Origin: Porphyromonas pasteri
GTDB taxonomy: Bacteria; Bacteroidota; Bacteroidia; Bacteroidales; Porphyromonadaceae
Length of the DNA: 64,000 nucleotides
Assembly (NCBI RefSeq): GCF_014647755.1
Contig: NZ_BMPU01000003.1
Coordinates: forward strand, 186,001-250,000
Reading direction: 5' to 3'
Shown here: piece after piece, positions 24,618-33,182 of the stretch
How the letters are laid out: each line of letters opens with the position of its first letter
Position numbering within the stretch: the first letter of the stretch is position 1
The notes under the pieces: generated by a model
Told to the model about the DNA's origin: nothing
Database searches by the model: none
What the model saw: only the letters and a program-made list of their open reading frames with translations
Program-made: the position numbers and the translations under genes

Positions 24618-27089
24618 ATGAAGACAAGATATATGCTCTTGCCTGGTATCTTCTCACTCAGCTTGCTTGCGAGCCTACCTACCCTCGCCCAGCAACAGGA
24701 GCCAGCGAAGAGCAAAACCGATACGACCGTGCGCCGCACCTACGTCATCAAAGAGGTCGACGTCAAGGAGAAGAAGCGAGAGAAGAAGGTCCAGAAGAAA
24801 GAGATCGGCCGAGAGGTCGTCTCCGATCGCGATATCAGCCGGCAGTTCATCCTATCGACTAAGGACTTCGTTCGCTATATGCCAGGGGTCGGCATCTCTG
24901 AGTCAGTATCACGCTATGGGAACAAAGGCTTCGCCATACGTGGGGTAGATGAGAATCGCGTATCCATCTCTGTCGATGGCTTGCCACAGGCCGAGACGGA
25001 GACAAACGTCGTCTTCAGCTCCTATGGACTCATCAACTCAGCCCGCCCACAGTTCGAGACCGAGTTCATTAAGAAGGTGGAGATCAAGAAGGGAGCTTCC
25101 TCCTTCGAGCACGGCACAGGAGCTCTCGGAGGCGCAGTGAACTTCGAGACCAAGGAAGCACATACCATGATCGAGCCTGGGCGAATCTATGGGATACAGG
25201 GGAAGATCGGTGGAGACAACATGGCCAAGGGGCGTATCTATTCGCTCGGTGGTGCAGTCGTCTATAAGGGGATAGAAGCCCTCGCTCTCTATGCTGAGCG
25301 CACAGGACATGAAGTGCGAAACTTCGGGACAGGGGAGCTACGACGTAGCATCTTCGCTACCCGACCCGACCCGATGGAGTATCGGCAGCAGAGCTTCCTC
25401 GGCAAGATAGCCTACCGCCACGGTGATCACAAGCTCACAGCCTCCTACTATAGTCAAAACAAAGTGACCGACTCTGAAGTCTGGTCCATGGAGCCCGCCT
25501 ACGTGCTCACCTCACAGCACGAGCCCTACTACTATGGGCACGACCAGGTACTGACCCGTCGCTATGACGTCAACTACCGATTCACCCCTCTCGAATCCTC
25601 GTGGCTCAACCAGCTTAATATCTATGTCAATGGACAGCAGTCCTTCCTCGACGCCGATACACGTAGCTCCATATACCGCCCCGAGATCAGCAACTTTCGC
25701 CCCAACTATCTCCCAGCAGGGACGCGCCGTCTACTCAAGGGGATGAGCTTCTACGACCAAGCTATTGCCCTCAAGGCCACCTCCAAGCCCCAAGACTTCG
25801 GAGCACTCGGATATCACTTCTTCACGCTACATGCCTCTTACCTGCATCACCATACCACAGATAAGAATGTCGACATCAGCCGTCCGCTAAACACCTACCG
25901 AGAGGGGGTGCGCTACAAGGGGCAATTCTATCGCTTCGGGGAAGAGCTACCTCAGAGCTCCTACATCTACTCCTTCCAGCGCCCAGCCGATCGAGACAAC
26001 CTCTCCGTAGCCCTCTCAGATAAGATCCAGCTGGGCCACCTCAAGCTTGACTTAGGGATACGCTATGATCTCTTCTCCTCTCGCACCCGAGACTGGCAGG
26101 GAGACAACGACTTTAACTATCTGGGATACCTCATCGGGAATCTCAAGACGGCTGGGATGGACTTTGATAAGGCCAGCATACAAGAATGGGGATTTACCCC
26201 CATGGCGATCATCAGCTATGACTTCAATCCCTACCTAAGCGTCGGCTACAAATTCTCCACAGGCTACCGCGTACCGACCTCACAAGAGCGATTCTTCCAG
26301 TACGTCAGTCTCTCTCCGGCCTTCTTCGTGCTATCGAACCCCAAGCTCCGTCGTGAGCTATCGTTCAACCACGAGTGGCATATTGGCACAGCTGATCCTA
26401 AGTACTTTGCGTACGATCTGAGCTTCTACTACAACACCTATAAGGACTATATAGAGCCGCTATATGGAGTACAGAAGGTCTTCTTGGATGGGCAGAATAG
26501 AGATGTAGCCTACTCGATCAATGAGAATAAGAAGAATGCTCGCCTCTGGGGGATTGACTTCAGCACGAGCCTCTTCCTCGAAGAACTCCTACCACAACTC
26601 AAGCGCGCGGGACAATTTATGCTCACTGGTTCCCTGAACTACTCCGAGGGGCGATTCAGCGATGGCACATCGATGCTTGCGATCCAGCCGCTGAAGGCTG
26701 TCCTCGGGCTGGACTACGACCTCCCCAAAGAGCGAGCAGGTATCAGTCTACGTGCAAACTTCCTCAAGGCAAAGGACGTCGACCAGACACGCTTCGTCAA
26801 GAGCTTCTATGGTGATGAGCAGATCAGCCAGTTCCCCTACTACTTCTTCCAGAACGCTGTGACAGTGGACCTCTTCGCCTACGTCAAGCTGGCCAAGTAC
26901 TTCACCCTGCGTGCCTCGATTATGAACCTCACCGATACCCGCTACTGGCTTTGGGATGACCTCCGCCAGATCATCAGCCCTGTGATGCTCGTCCAGCACA
27001 GCGACTTCTTCCGCGGTGGTCTGGAGTCCGTCATACGCTTCTCCCAGCCACGACGCTATGCCAACCTCTCCCTCGAATTCAAGCTATAG
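24618..27089 (+). CDS. TonB-dependent receptor, hemoglobin-receptor class
   Basis: This 823-residue outer-membrane receptor has a signal peptide (about residues 1-25, ending LAQ). A Lys/Glu-rich N-terminal segment follows (VKEKKREKKVQKKEIGREV). The plug contains FAIRGVDENRVSISVDGLPQAET and VEIKKGASSFEHGTGALGGAVNFET, which match the plug signatures of hemoglobin/hemophore receptors (HmbR/HgpA/HmuR class). The barrel carries FSTGYRVPTSQERFF near residue 548 and NPKLRRE near 573, the positions of the FRAP and NPNL boxes. No His lies between these boxes, although one is often present in heme receptors. It ends in LSLEFKL. The sole porin of the operon, it should carry the ligand captured by the surrounding lipoproteins. 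Confidence 0.9.
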   Translation: MKTRYMLLPGIFSLSLLASLPTLAQQQEPAKSKTDTTVRRTYVIKEVDVKEKKREKKVQKKEIGREVVSDRDISRQFILSTKDFVRYMPGVGISESVSRYGNKGFAIRGVDENRVSISVDGLPQAETETNVVFSSYGLINSARPQFETEFIKKVEIKKGASSFEHGTGALGGAVNFETKEAHTMIEPGRIYGIQGKIGGDNMAKGRIYSLGGAVVYKGIEALALYAERTGHEVRNFGTGELRRSIFATRPDPMEYRQQSFLGKIAYRHGDHKLTASYYSQNKVTDSEVWSMEPAYVLTSQHEPYYYGHDQVLTRRYDVNYRFTPLESSWLNQLNIYVNGQQSFLDADTRSSIYRPEISNFRPNYLPAGTRRLLKGMSFYDQAIALKATSKPQDFGALGYHFFTLHASYLHHHTTDKNVDISRPLNTYREGVRYKGQFYRFGEELPQSSYIYSFQRPADRDNLSVALSDKIQLGHLKLDLGIRYDLFSSRTRDWQGDNDFNYLGYLIGNLKTAGMDFDKASIQEWGFTPMAIISYDFNPYLSVGYKFSTGYRVPTSQERFFQYVSLSPAFFVLSNPKLRRELSFNHEWHIGTADPKYFAYDLSFYYNTYKDYIEPLYGVQKVFLDGQNRDVAYSINENKKNARLWGIDFSTSLFLEELLPQLKRAGQFMLTGSLNYSEGRFSDGTSMLAIQPLKAVLGLDYDLPKERAGISLRANFLKAKDVDQTRFVKSFYGDEQISQFPYYFFQNAVTVDLFAYVKLAKYFTLRASIMNLTDTRYWLWDDLRQIISPVMLVQHSDFFRGGLESVIRFSQPRRYANLSLEFKL

Positions 27090-27099
27090 CCCCTGCTCT

Positions 27100-28824
27100 A
27101 TGATGGACAAGATCATCAATCGCTACGCAAGCTATCTCCTTCTCTTAGGCGCCCTCTTCTGCCTCTCCGCTTGCCACCGCTCCTATGAGCCTCTACCTCG
27201 TGATGAGCGGCAGATAAGTCCAGAGGCCGGTGGACGGCTCCACATGAATCAGGCGGAGATCCAAAGCAGAGCCAACGCCTATATTCGCCAACTGGCCTTC
27301 GATTTAGCTCGTCAAGAGCTGGAGCTACTTAGTGACAAGGTGGTCCGCGACTCGCTACAAAGCGTATTAGACAAAGCTGAGAAATTCGCTGATGCCCACC
27401 TGATCTACCTCTATGATTCTAAGCATCGTAAGAGGTATCTCAATGGAAAGAAGCGTATCGCCTACTTCCTTGAGCATGGCTACCTCTCCTCCTACGAAGA
27501 TGATCCGAGCCTTGTCCTTCTGACCCTTGAGGATGGCAACTACTCTCAGCCCGAAGGTATGGACTATGTACCTCGAGACATGAGTGAACTCTATAACCTC
27601 TCGGCCTACCCTCACACGTCCTCACTGGAGATCTCAGCAGGGCAACTTGAACGCCTCGACCTGCGTGGCCTGCAAGATTTGCGCAGACTCCAGATCAAAG
27701 GGGCTAAGGATGGACTCATCGTCGATGCTACCGACTGCGCTAAGCTCCGAGAGATTCAGGTCACAGGGACGCCCAACCTCACCATACGCCAGCACCCCGA
27801 CGCCCGCTTCAAGCTCATCGTCAGCAAGAGCTACTTCTCCAGCCTTTCCAAGCTCGGCGTAGAGCAAGCGACCTCGCTCTATCTCGAGGATGTCCGTCTG
27901 CGAGATATAGATCTCCTCGGCAAGGTCAGTCCGAGCATCACATCCCTATCTATCACGGTGGAGGCAGGTGACGTCTACGGTGCTGATGGGCTGCGCTATC
28001 GTCCCCTCCCCTTTGACAACACCTTCATCACACAGCTCAGCAATCAGCTTCCTCAGCTACAGAGACTACAGGTCACCTTTGCTGAGCGCCAAGACTTCGA
28101 CCGAGCCTCCTTTGACAAGCTCAAGCTCCCTGCTCTCCAAGAGCTATCCATCGGCATACGTCCTAAGAAGGGAGCTGTAGCACGTAGTAGTTGGGGGCGT
28201 AATGTACATTTTAGCTTATCAGGATGTCCCGCACTCAAGAAGGTCGAGTTGCTCCACCTCTATGCCCCAGAGATTGACCTTTCGCCCCTTAATTCAAGTA
28301 CCACTCCCCAGCTCCAGCAAGTTCTCTTCTCAGGCGCGACGGAGACACTCACGGCACCCAGTCTCTCCCACACCTTCGCCTTCGATGTGGAAGTCGAGGA
28401 AGTCGAACAAATCAACGTTCCCCCTTCAGCCAAGAAGAAGGGCAACCTCACTCTTCGTGACTACAACTCTCGGGGAGAACTGGATCACGAATACCTACGC
28501 AGTCAGTTCGCCTCGGTCTATGGACTGGCGGTGAGTCTCCCTCCGAGCAAGTACGTCCCCCACACCGATGAGCAAGAGATCTGGTTTGCCTTCAATATCC
28601 TTGACTTCAGCGGAGAGCAGTGGCGAGGCTTCAAGGGCTTAGTCTACTTCCGAGGTCTTCACGGCACCGCTTCACGCACGATCCCAATAGACTACCTCGA
28701 CTTTGGTCACCTCACTAAGGCCAATATAAGCGCCAGCTCCATCACAGTCAATCCTGGCTGTATCGTCAAGAACGCCCCCGAGGGCCTACGCATCTACTAT
28801 GCTTCCGCTGGCCAGCAAGAATAA
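27100..28824 (+). CDS. Leucine-rich-repeat lipoprotein
   Basis: This protein of about 574 residues starts at the ATG at 27100 (MMDKIINRYASYLLLLGALFCLSAC), 10 bp after the receptor stop; ATG 27103 is equally possible. A helical region (about residues 50-130) is followed by irregular leucine-rich repeats: LERLDLRGLQDLRRLQIKGAKDG, CAKLREIQVTG, LQRLQVTFAERQDFDRASFDKLKLPALQELSIGI and LKKVELLHL. LRR lipoproteins usually mediate protein binding at the surface. Within this operon, recognition of a host protein carrying heme or another nutrient is plausible. It is tightly spaced with both neighbours. Confidence 0.8.
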   Translation: MMDKIINRYASYLLLLGALFCLSACHRSYEPLPRDERQISPEAGGRLHMNQAEIQSRANAYIRQLAFDLARQELELLSDKVVRDSLQSVLDKAEKFADAHLIYLYDSKHRKRYLNGKKRIAYFLEHGYLSSYEDDPSLVLLTLEDGNYSQPEGMDYVPRDMSELYNLSAYPHTSSLEISAGQLERLDLRGLQDLRRLQIKGAKDGLIVDATDCAKLREIQVTGTPNLTIRQHPDARFKLIVSKSYFSSLSKLGVEQATSLYLEDVRLRDIDLLGKVSPSITSLSITVEAGDVYGADGLRYRPLPFDNTFITQLSNQLPQLQRLQVTFAERQDFDRASFDKLKLPALQELSIGIRPKKGAVARSSWGRNVHFSLSGCPALKKVELLHLYAPEIDLSPLNSSTTPQLQQVLFSGATETLTAPSLSHTFAFDVEVEEVEQINVPPSAKKKGNLTLRDYNSRGELDHEYLRSQFASVYGLAVSLPPSKYVPHTDEQEIWFAFNILDFSGEQWRGFKGLVYFRGLHGTASRTIPIDYLDFGHLTKANISASSITVNPGCIVKNAPEGLRIYYASAGQQE

Positions 28825-28843
28825 TCCGCCGATGCACTTCCCG

Positions 28844-30253
28844 ATGAATAAGCTATCTCTCTACACAGCACTCTCGCTACTCGCCTTCGCTCTCTTCCTC
28901 GGAGGCTGCCGCAAGGAAGAGGTACCTCATACCACATCCACCCCGTCTGAGACTGAGGAGATACTCGGAGCTGACCGCTACGTGCTGATGACCTACAAGA
29001 GTACGACGATCCCTGCGGGTCCGATGAAAGGGCTTAGCTACAAGGAGAGCTATATCTCTTACTTCGACCACCTCCCCACCTCCGATGGAGTCAACAATAT
29101 CCTTGAGCGAAATACCCTCTTTGGGCGCTTTGGCTCGGATGGCGGTGGCCTGCTGGAGGCTCATGGCCAGATCTACCGCTACTCCAATGCGGTGAACAAC
29201 CATGCCCAAGGAGATCTCCTCATCAATAATCCCGTACGTCTCACATTCTCACCCTCAGCTCAAGCTATCGGTGAGCGAGCCTACCTCGAGAGTGATGCCG
29301 ACGGCTTTAGTCAAGCAGAGAAAAACTTCGCCATCGGGGAGCAGCTCGGCTTCCTGATCCAACCTCCCGCTATAGACCGTATCATAGAGGTGACGACTTT
29401 CGATCCCAAGACGATGGCGAAGCTCCCAGCAAAGATCCTCATCTCCGAAGCCGACAAGGAGCGTATCCGCCAGTTCATCCTCGAGAAGACACCTGCTCTA
29501 TCAGGCCAGCAGCTCCCCCGCCTCGTCCTGGGGATGAAGCTCATGGTACTGCACGAAGGGACACTGATCATGGATGCCGAGCTCCAGTCCGACTCGCGTA
29601 CCAACCTCTCTCGAGACTGCTACCTCGTCGCCTACGAAGCTAAGAACGGAGGCCGCCTCCTCTCGCTCTCCTACCTGCCGAATACAGGACGTCTCGGCAC
29701 GCCCTCCGAGCTCCTGCAGTATGCCCATGACGAAGCCGGTGACCTCTACCTCCTCGCCCAAGGAGGTGACCTCCTCGGCTTCTATCAGAACTCTCTCATC
29801 TATCGTATCCGCCATGGTAGACATGAAGTAGACCCCGACTGGCAGGTAAAGATCTCGGATCTTGGCCTCAGCTATCCCGCACGATTCAACGGGATCTATG
29901 CCTACCAAGGCAAACTCCTAACGATGGTCTCTGCCCACCAGCTATCAGCTATCAGAAGCGAGATACCCCAAGACGAGTGGCAGTACTACACCATCGATCT
30001 GGCGACACGCCATGCAGAGCCGATAGCATCACTACGCCCCTCCTCGGCCTTCCGCCAAGGTGTGAATATCGCGACGGTCATCGACGGGCGCCTCTACCTG
30101 CGCTATGTCCGTACAAGTAGCGAAGCTCCCTACAACGGATACTATACCTACGATGTCGCTACAGGCCACGCCACGCCAGCCTTCTCGGTAGCCCTACAAA
30201 GTGGCTATGTCGCCGACTTCAAGAAGATCACCCTCACACCTCAGCCCCGATGA
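28844..30253 (+). CDS. DUF4374-like beta-propeller lipoprotein
   Basis: This protein of about 469 residues starts with a lipoprotein signal (MNKLSLYTALSLLAFALFLGGC); an alternative Met lies at 28832. Repeated blade-like stretches such as DRYVLMTYKS, LLEAHGQIYRYSNAV, GDLYLLAQGGDLLGFYQNSLIYRIRHGRHEVDPDW and GYYTYDVATG resemble DUF4374 proteins. That family includes XusB, the ligand-binding surface lipoprotein of a Bacteroides xenosiderophore system. The match is by eye and moderate. If right, this operon joins a hemoglobin-class receptor to an XusB-like propeller. It overlaps the next gene by 4 bp (ATGA), so translation is coupled. Confidence 0.7.
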   Translation: MNKLSLYTALSLLAFALFLGGCRKEEVPHTTSTPSETEEILGADRYVLMTYKSTTIPAGPMKGLSYKESYISYFDHLPTSDGVNNILERNTLFGRFGSDGGGLLEAHGQIYRYSNAVNNHAQGDLLINNPVRLTFSPSAQAIGERAYLESDADGFSQAEKNFAIGEQLGFLIQPPAIDRIIEVTTFDPKTMAKLPAKILISEADKERIRQFILEKTPALSGQQLPRLVLGMKLMVLHEGTLIMDAELQSDSRTNLSRDCYLVAYEAKNGGRLLSLSYLPNTGRLGTPSELLQYAHDEAGDLYLLAQGGDLLGFYQNSLIYRIRHGRHEVDPDWQVKISDLGLSYPARFNGIYAYQGKLLTMVSAHQLSAIRSEIPQDEWQYYTIDLATRHAEPIASLRPSSAFRQGVNIATVIDGRLYLRYVRTSSEAPYNGYYTYDVATGHATPAFSVALQSGYVADFKKITLTPQPR

Positions 30254-31290
30254 TAAGCAGACGCCCCTACCTCCTTGCGCTACTCCTTGCACTCATCACC
30301 GCCTGCACCAATGATCTCCCGACCGATACCTCGGGACAGAAGAGTCGCATCCAGTTCCCCTCTTCACTCACCCTGGAGAAGCTACTCGGCGTGACGTGGA
30401 AGATCGACCACGAGAAGCAAGAGGTGATCCTCCCACAAAGTCTCGGGAACCTATCCGCTGCAGCCCGCCCCATACTCAACGTAGCAGGCAAGCATCTCAA
30501 CTCCCTCTACCTCTCTAAGACAGGGCAAGTCTATGCCACCTATGTCATCGAGGAGTTTGGGAGCACGATCTTCTACTACACAGGCACCTGGACTCTGGAC
30601 CCCAAGGCCCCTGAAGAGCTCCTTGTACGAGTGGGCTCTCCCATCGGCGGAGATCTAGAGTATCGGATGAAGATTCGTCGCTTCAACCTATTGAATAATA
30701 TGCTCACCATGGAGGCCTTCTTTGTCAATCCCGACTACAGCTTCTCGGCGCTGATGACGGGTAAAGGAGCTCAAGATGACTACTGGAGCAAGGAGACCGA
30801 TGTCATCGACCCATCCTGGAGCGAACGCAATCCGATTAGCCAAGCCCTAATAGACTATCGTACCATCCTCGGCTCCTATCGCATCGATCTTGAGACCTGG
30901 AAGCGTGTCCTCTATATCGATGACGCCCTATATAATGTCTATCCACTCCTCTCGCGCTACCAGCTTAGCTTCCAGAGCAATGGTCAGGTACTGCTGAGCT
31001 CACTCCCCGTCCTACAGTATGGGATCAATATCTATAAGGGGACGTGGCGTGTCGCTGGGAGCAAGGTCCTCCTCACCTTCCCACTCTTCCCCTTCCGAGG
31101 AGATACCGACCACTATGCTGGCACCTTCGAGATCGACGTCATCCCCCCGATAGCCACGACCTATGCGCGGCACGACGTCACCCTAATCATGGAGCTCGTA
31201 CGTGCCGAAGAGGAGTCTACCCTCGTCCATATCTCTGAGCCAGGGATGATCTCGGCTTACATTACCCTACACAAGGTCAAGTCCAAGTAG
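30250..31290 (+). CDS. Lipoprotein with duplicated lipocalin-like halves
   Basis: This 346-residue protein has a lipoprotein signal (LLALLLALITAC). Two regions look alike in pattern: LLGVTWKIDHEKQEVIL...LYLSKTGQVYATYVIEEFGSTIFYYTGTWTLD, and ILGSYRIDLETWKRVLYIDDAL...YQLSFQSNGQVLLSSLPVLQYGINIYKGTWRVAG. Each has an initial short strand, a run of strands and a closing GTW motif. This suggests two small beta-barrel domains, perhaps lipocalin-like, but no family is confirmed. It starts inside the stop of the DUF4374-like gene and ends 8 bp before the next gene. Confidence 0.75.
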   Translation: MISRRPYLLALLLALITACTNDLPTDTSGQKSRIQFPSSLTLEKLLGVTWKIDHEKQEVILPQSLGNLSAAARPILNVAGKHLNSLYLSKTGQVYATYVIEEFGSTIFYYTGTWTLDPKAPEELLVRVGSPIGGDLEYRMKIRRFNLLNNMLTMEAFFVNPDYSFSALMTGKGAQDDYWSKETDVIDPSWSERNPISQALIDYRTILGSYRIDLETWKRVLYIDDALYNVYPLLSRYQLSFQSNGQVLLSSLPVLQYGINIYKGTWRVAGSKVLLTFPLFPFRGDTDHYAGTFEIDVIPPIATTYARHDVTLIMELVRAEEESTLVHISEPGMISAYITLHKVKSK

Positions 31291-31298
31291 CTACACAC

Positions 31299-33167
31299 AT
31301 GATGATGAAAGTCAAAGCCTACCTCCTCACCCTCCTCTCGATACTTCTCCTCTCCGCCTGTCGTAGTACAGCGGAGACGCCACAGCTTGACCTCAATGAT
31401 GGAGGCAAAGGCCTGGAGCTCACGGCTCGCAGTACAGGGGACACCCTATATATCCCCTTTTCCTCCTCAGTCACCGATGAGCGCTTACAGATCACCGAGG
31501 CAGAGGACTGGATCGAGACAGAGCTTCGTCGTGGTCAGCTCCTCGTCTATGCTGCGCGCAATAGTACGCCCTTCGCCCGCCAAGCAGAGCTCATCCTCCA
31601 GATCATCGAGCGAGGAGGGCGCCAGGCAGCCCGCCGTATCACGATACGTCAGGAGGCAGACGAATCGCTGGCTACCGATAGGTATCTCTTCCCCTATATC
31701 CCTGTCTTGGGCTTCCCCTTGAGCTCGTACTATAGCAACAAAGAGAAGATCTACACGATCCCCCTTCCCGCCACTGGAGGGACGCATACCGACCCCATAC
31801 TCTTCCGCACCAACCTCTCCGGCGACCAGCTACGCATAAGCTATGACTACGGTGAAGGCTCGAGCGATTGGGTGCACGACTTACAGATCATCAAGACCGA
31901 GGATAGCTGGGGTATCAGCCTCCGTACGGATGCGATCCCGACAAGTATGGCGCAGCGTCGGGTACGCATCACGCTCGCTGATGCTCAGTTCGCAGACCAA
32001 AAGATCTCCTTTGACTACCTCCAGCTGGGGCACTCTACCGTCTCGTTTGCACACCCCGAGCAGATGTTCACAAGCCTTGGGATGCTTCCCCAGCAGATCT
32101 CTATCCCGCTGAAGACCGACCTACCGCTGAGCAAGCTCCACCTCACAGTCTACGTCGACAGTCACAACCTCGAGGGGCAGATAGAGCAGAATGGCGATGG
32201 CGAGGTGATGCCAGACTACCGCGAGAAGTATCGTAGTCCCTTCTGGCAGTACGCCATCGATACGCAGGATTATCAGATGGAGCGTCCAGCACTACAGCGC
32301 TACTTCCGACTCATCAAGAGTCCAGGTGGAGTCACCCTCACAGGGCAGACCACAACGAGTGCAGACTTCCTCGATCTCTCACTCCTGATGAGCAAGGGCT
32401 TCAGTCTCGTCTACTGTATCACCAATGATACGAACGATCAGAAGCTTTGGGGATTCCTCCAGCTACCCAACCACAACCGCCATCTCTATCTCCACAGCCA
32501 GCACAGCAAGAGCGAGGAGCGTATCACCCTTCCCGCTGAGGCATCCGAATTTGCCCTCAGCTACCGAACGAATCTTCATTATGATGATATCGAGTGGACT
32601 CGCCCGACCTTCGTCACCCTCCCTGAGCGCTCTTGGGGAGCAGAGCCCCCTGTACCCGAAGGCTCAACTATCGACTACCCCGATCTAACGAATCTAAAGG
32701 GGATACGTGTCACGGCCAACCCGCTACGCACCACCCGACGCTTCTCCATCACCGCCACCTATGGCACGTATGTAGGAAGCGAATATATAGGACCGAAGCT
32801 GGCTCCTCTGCAGTTCACTTGTGAGCAAGCGCCCTTCACGGGAGTATATGAGTTCGCCACCAGCGAAGACACCACTCTTGATCTGGCAGCCCTCCCCGAC
32901 GATGAGAGCATCAAGATGGTCGTGGCCACGATCGCCCTCACCACCAATCTCTCACAGGAGCAGATCCAGATCATCAAGCCCCAGGCACGCAGTGGCTGGA
33001 TCCAGGCAGAGCTCGGGATAGATCCCGAGACGGGCTATGTCAGCTCGATCGCCTTCTACTTGGATAAGAATACAAGTGGAGCTGATCGCAGCACCCAGAT
33101 ACGCCTTATCCCCCCGACAGGCGAAGGTCTATCCCCCATCATCTTCACCATCCGTCAGACGCACTAA
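31299..33167 (+). CDS. BACON-like domain lipoprotein
   Basis: This 622-residue protein has a lipoprotein signal (LLTLLSILLLSAC). A BACON-like beta-sandwich follows at about residues 30-120: STGDTLYIPFSSSVTDERLQITEAEDWIE...ARNSTPFARQAELILQIIERGGRQAARRITIRQEA. The strands and the final I-R-Q run are typical. The remainder is a chain of beta-rich modules ending in a segment that again resembles BACON (QARSGWIQAELGI...STQIRLIPPTGEGLSPIIFTIRQTH). BACON domains are usually associated with glycoprotein or mucin binding. In this operon it could hold a host glycoprotein at the surface. Confidence 0.75.
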   Translation: MMMKVKAYLLTLLSILLLSACRSTAETPQLDLNDGGKGLELTARSTGDTLYIPFSSSVTDERLQITEAEDWIETELRRGQLLVYAARNSTPFARQAELILQIIERGGRQAARRITIRQEADESLATDRYLFPYIPVLGFPLSSYYSNKEKIYTIPLPATGGTHTDPILFRTNLSGDQLRISYDYGEGSSDWVHDLQIIKTEDSWGISLRTDAIPTSMAQRRVRITLADAQFADQKISFDYLQLGHSTVSFAHPEQMFTSLGMLPQQISIPLKTDLPLSKLHLTVYVDSHNLEGQIEQNGDGEVMPDYREKYRSPFWQYAIDTQDYQMERPALQRYFRLIKSPGGVTLTGQTTTSADFLDLSLLMSKGFSLVYCITNDTNDQKLWGFLQLPNHNRHLYLHSQHSKSEERITLPAEASEFALSYRTNLHYDDIEWTRPTFVTLPERSWGAEPPVPEGSTIDYPDLTNLKGIRVTANPLRTTRRFSITATYGTYVGSEYIGPKLAPLQFTCEQAPFTGVYEFATSEDTTLDLAALPDDESIKMVVATIALTTNLSQEQIQIIKPQARSGWIQAELGIDPETGYVSSIAFYLDKNTSGADRSTQIRLIPPTGEGLSPIIFTIRQTH

Positions 33168-33182
33168 GCACGCTCAGCACGT

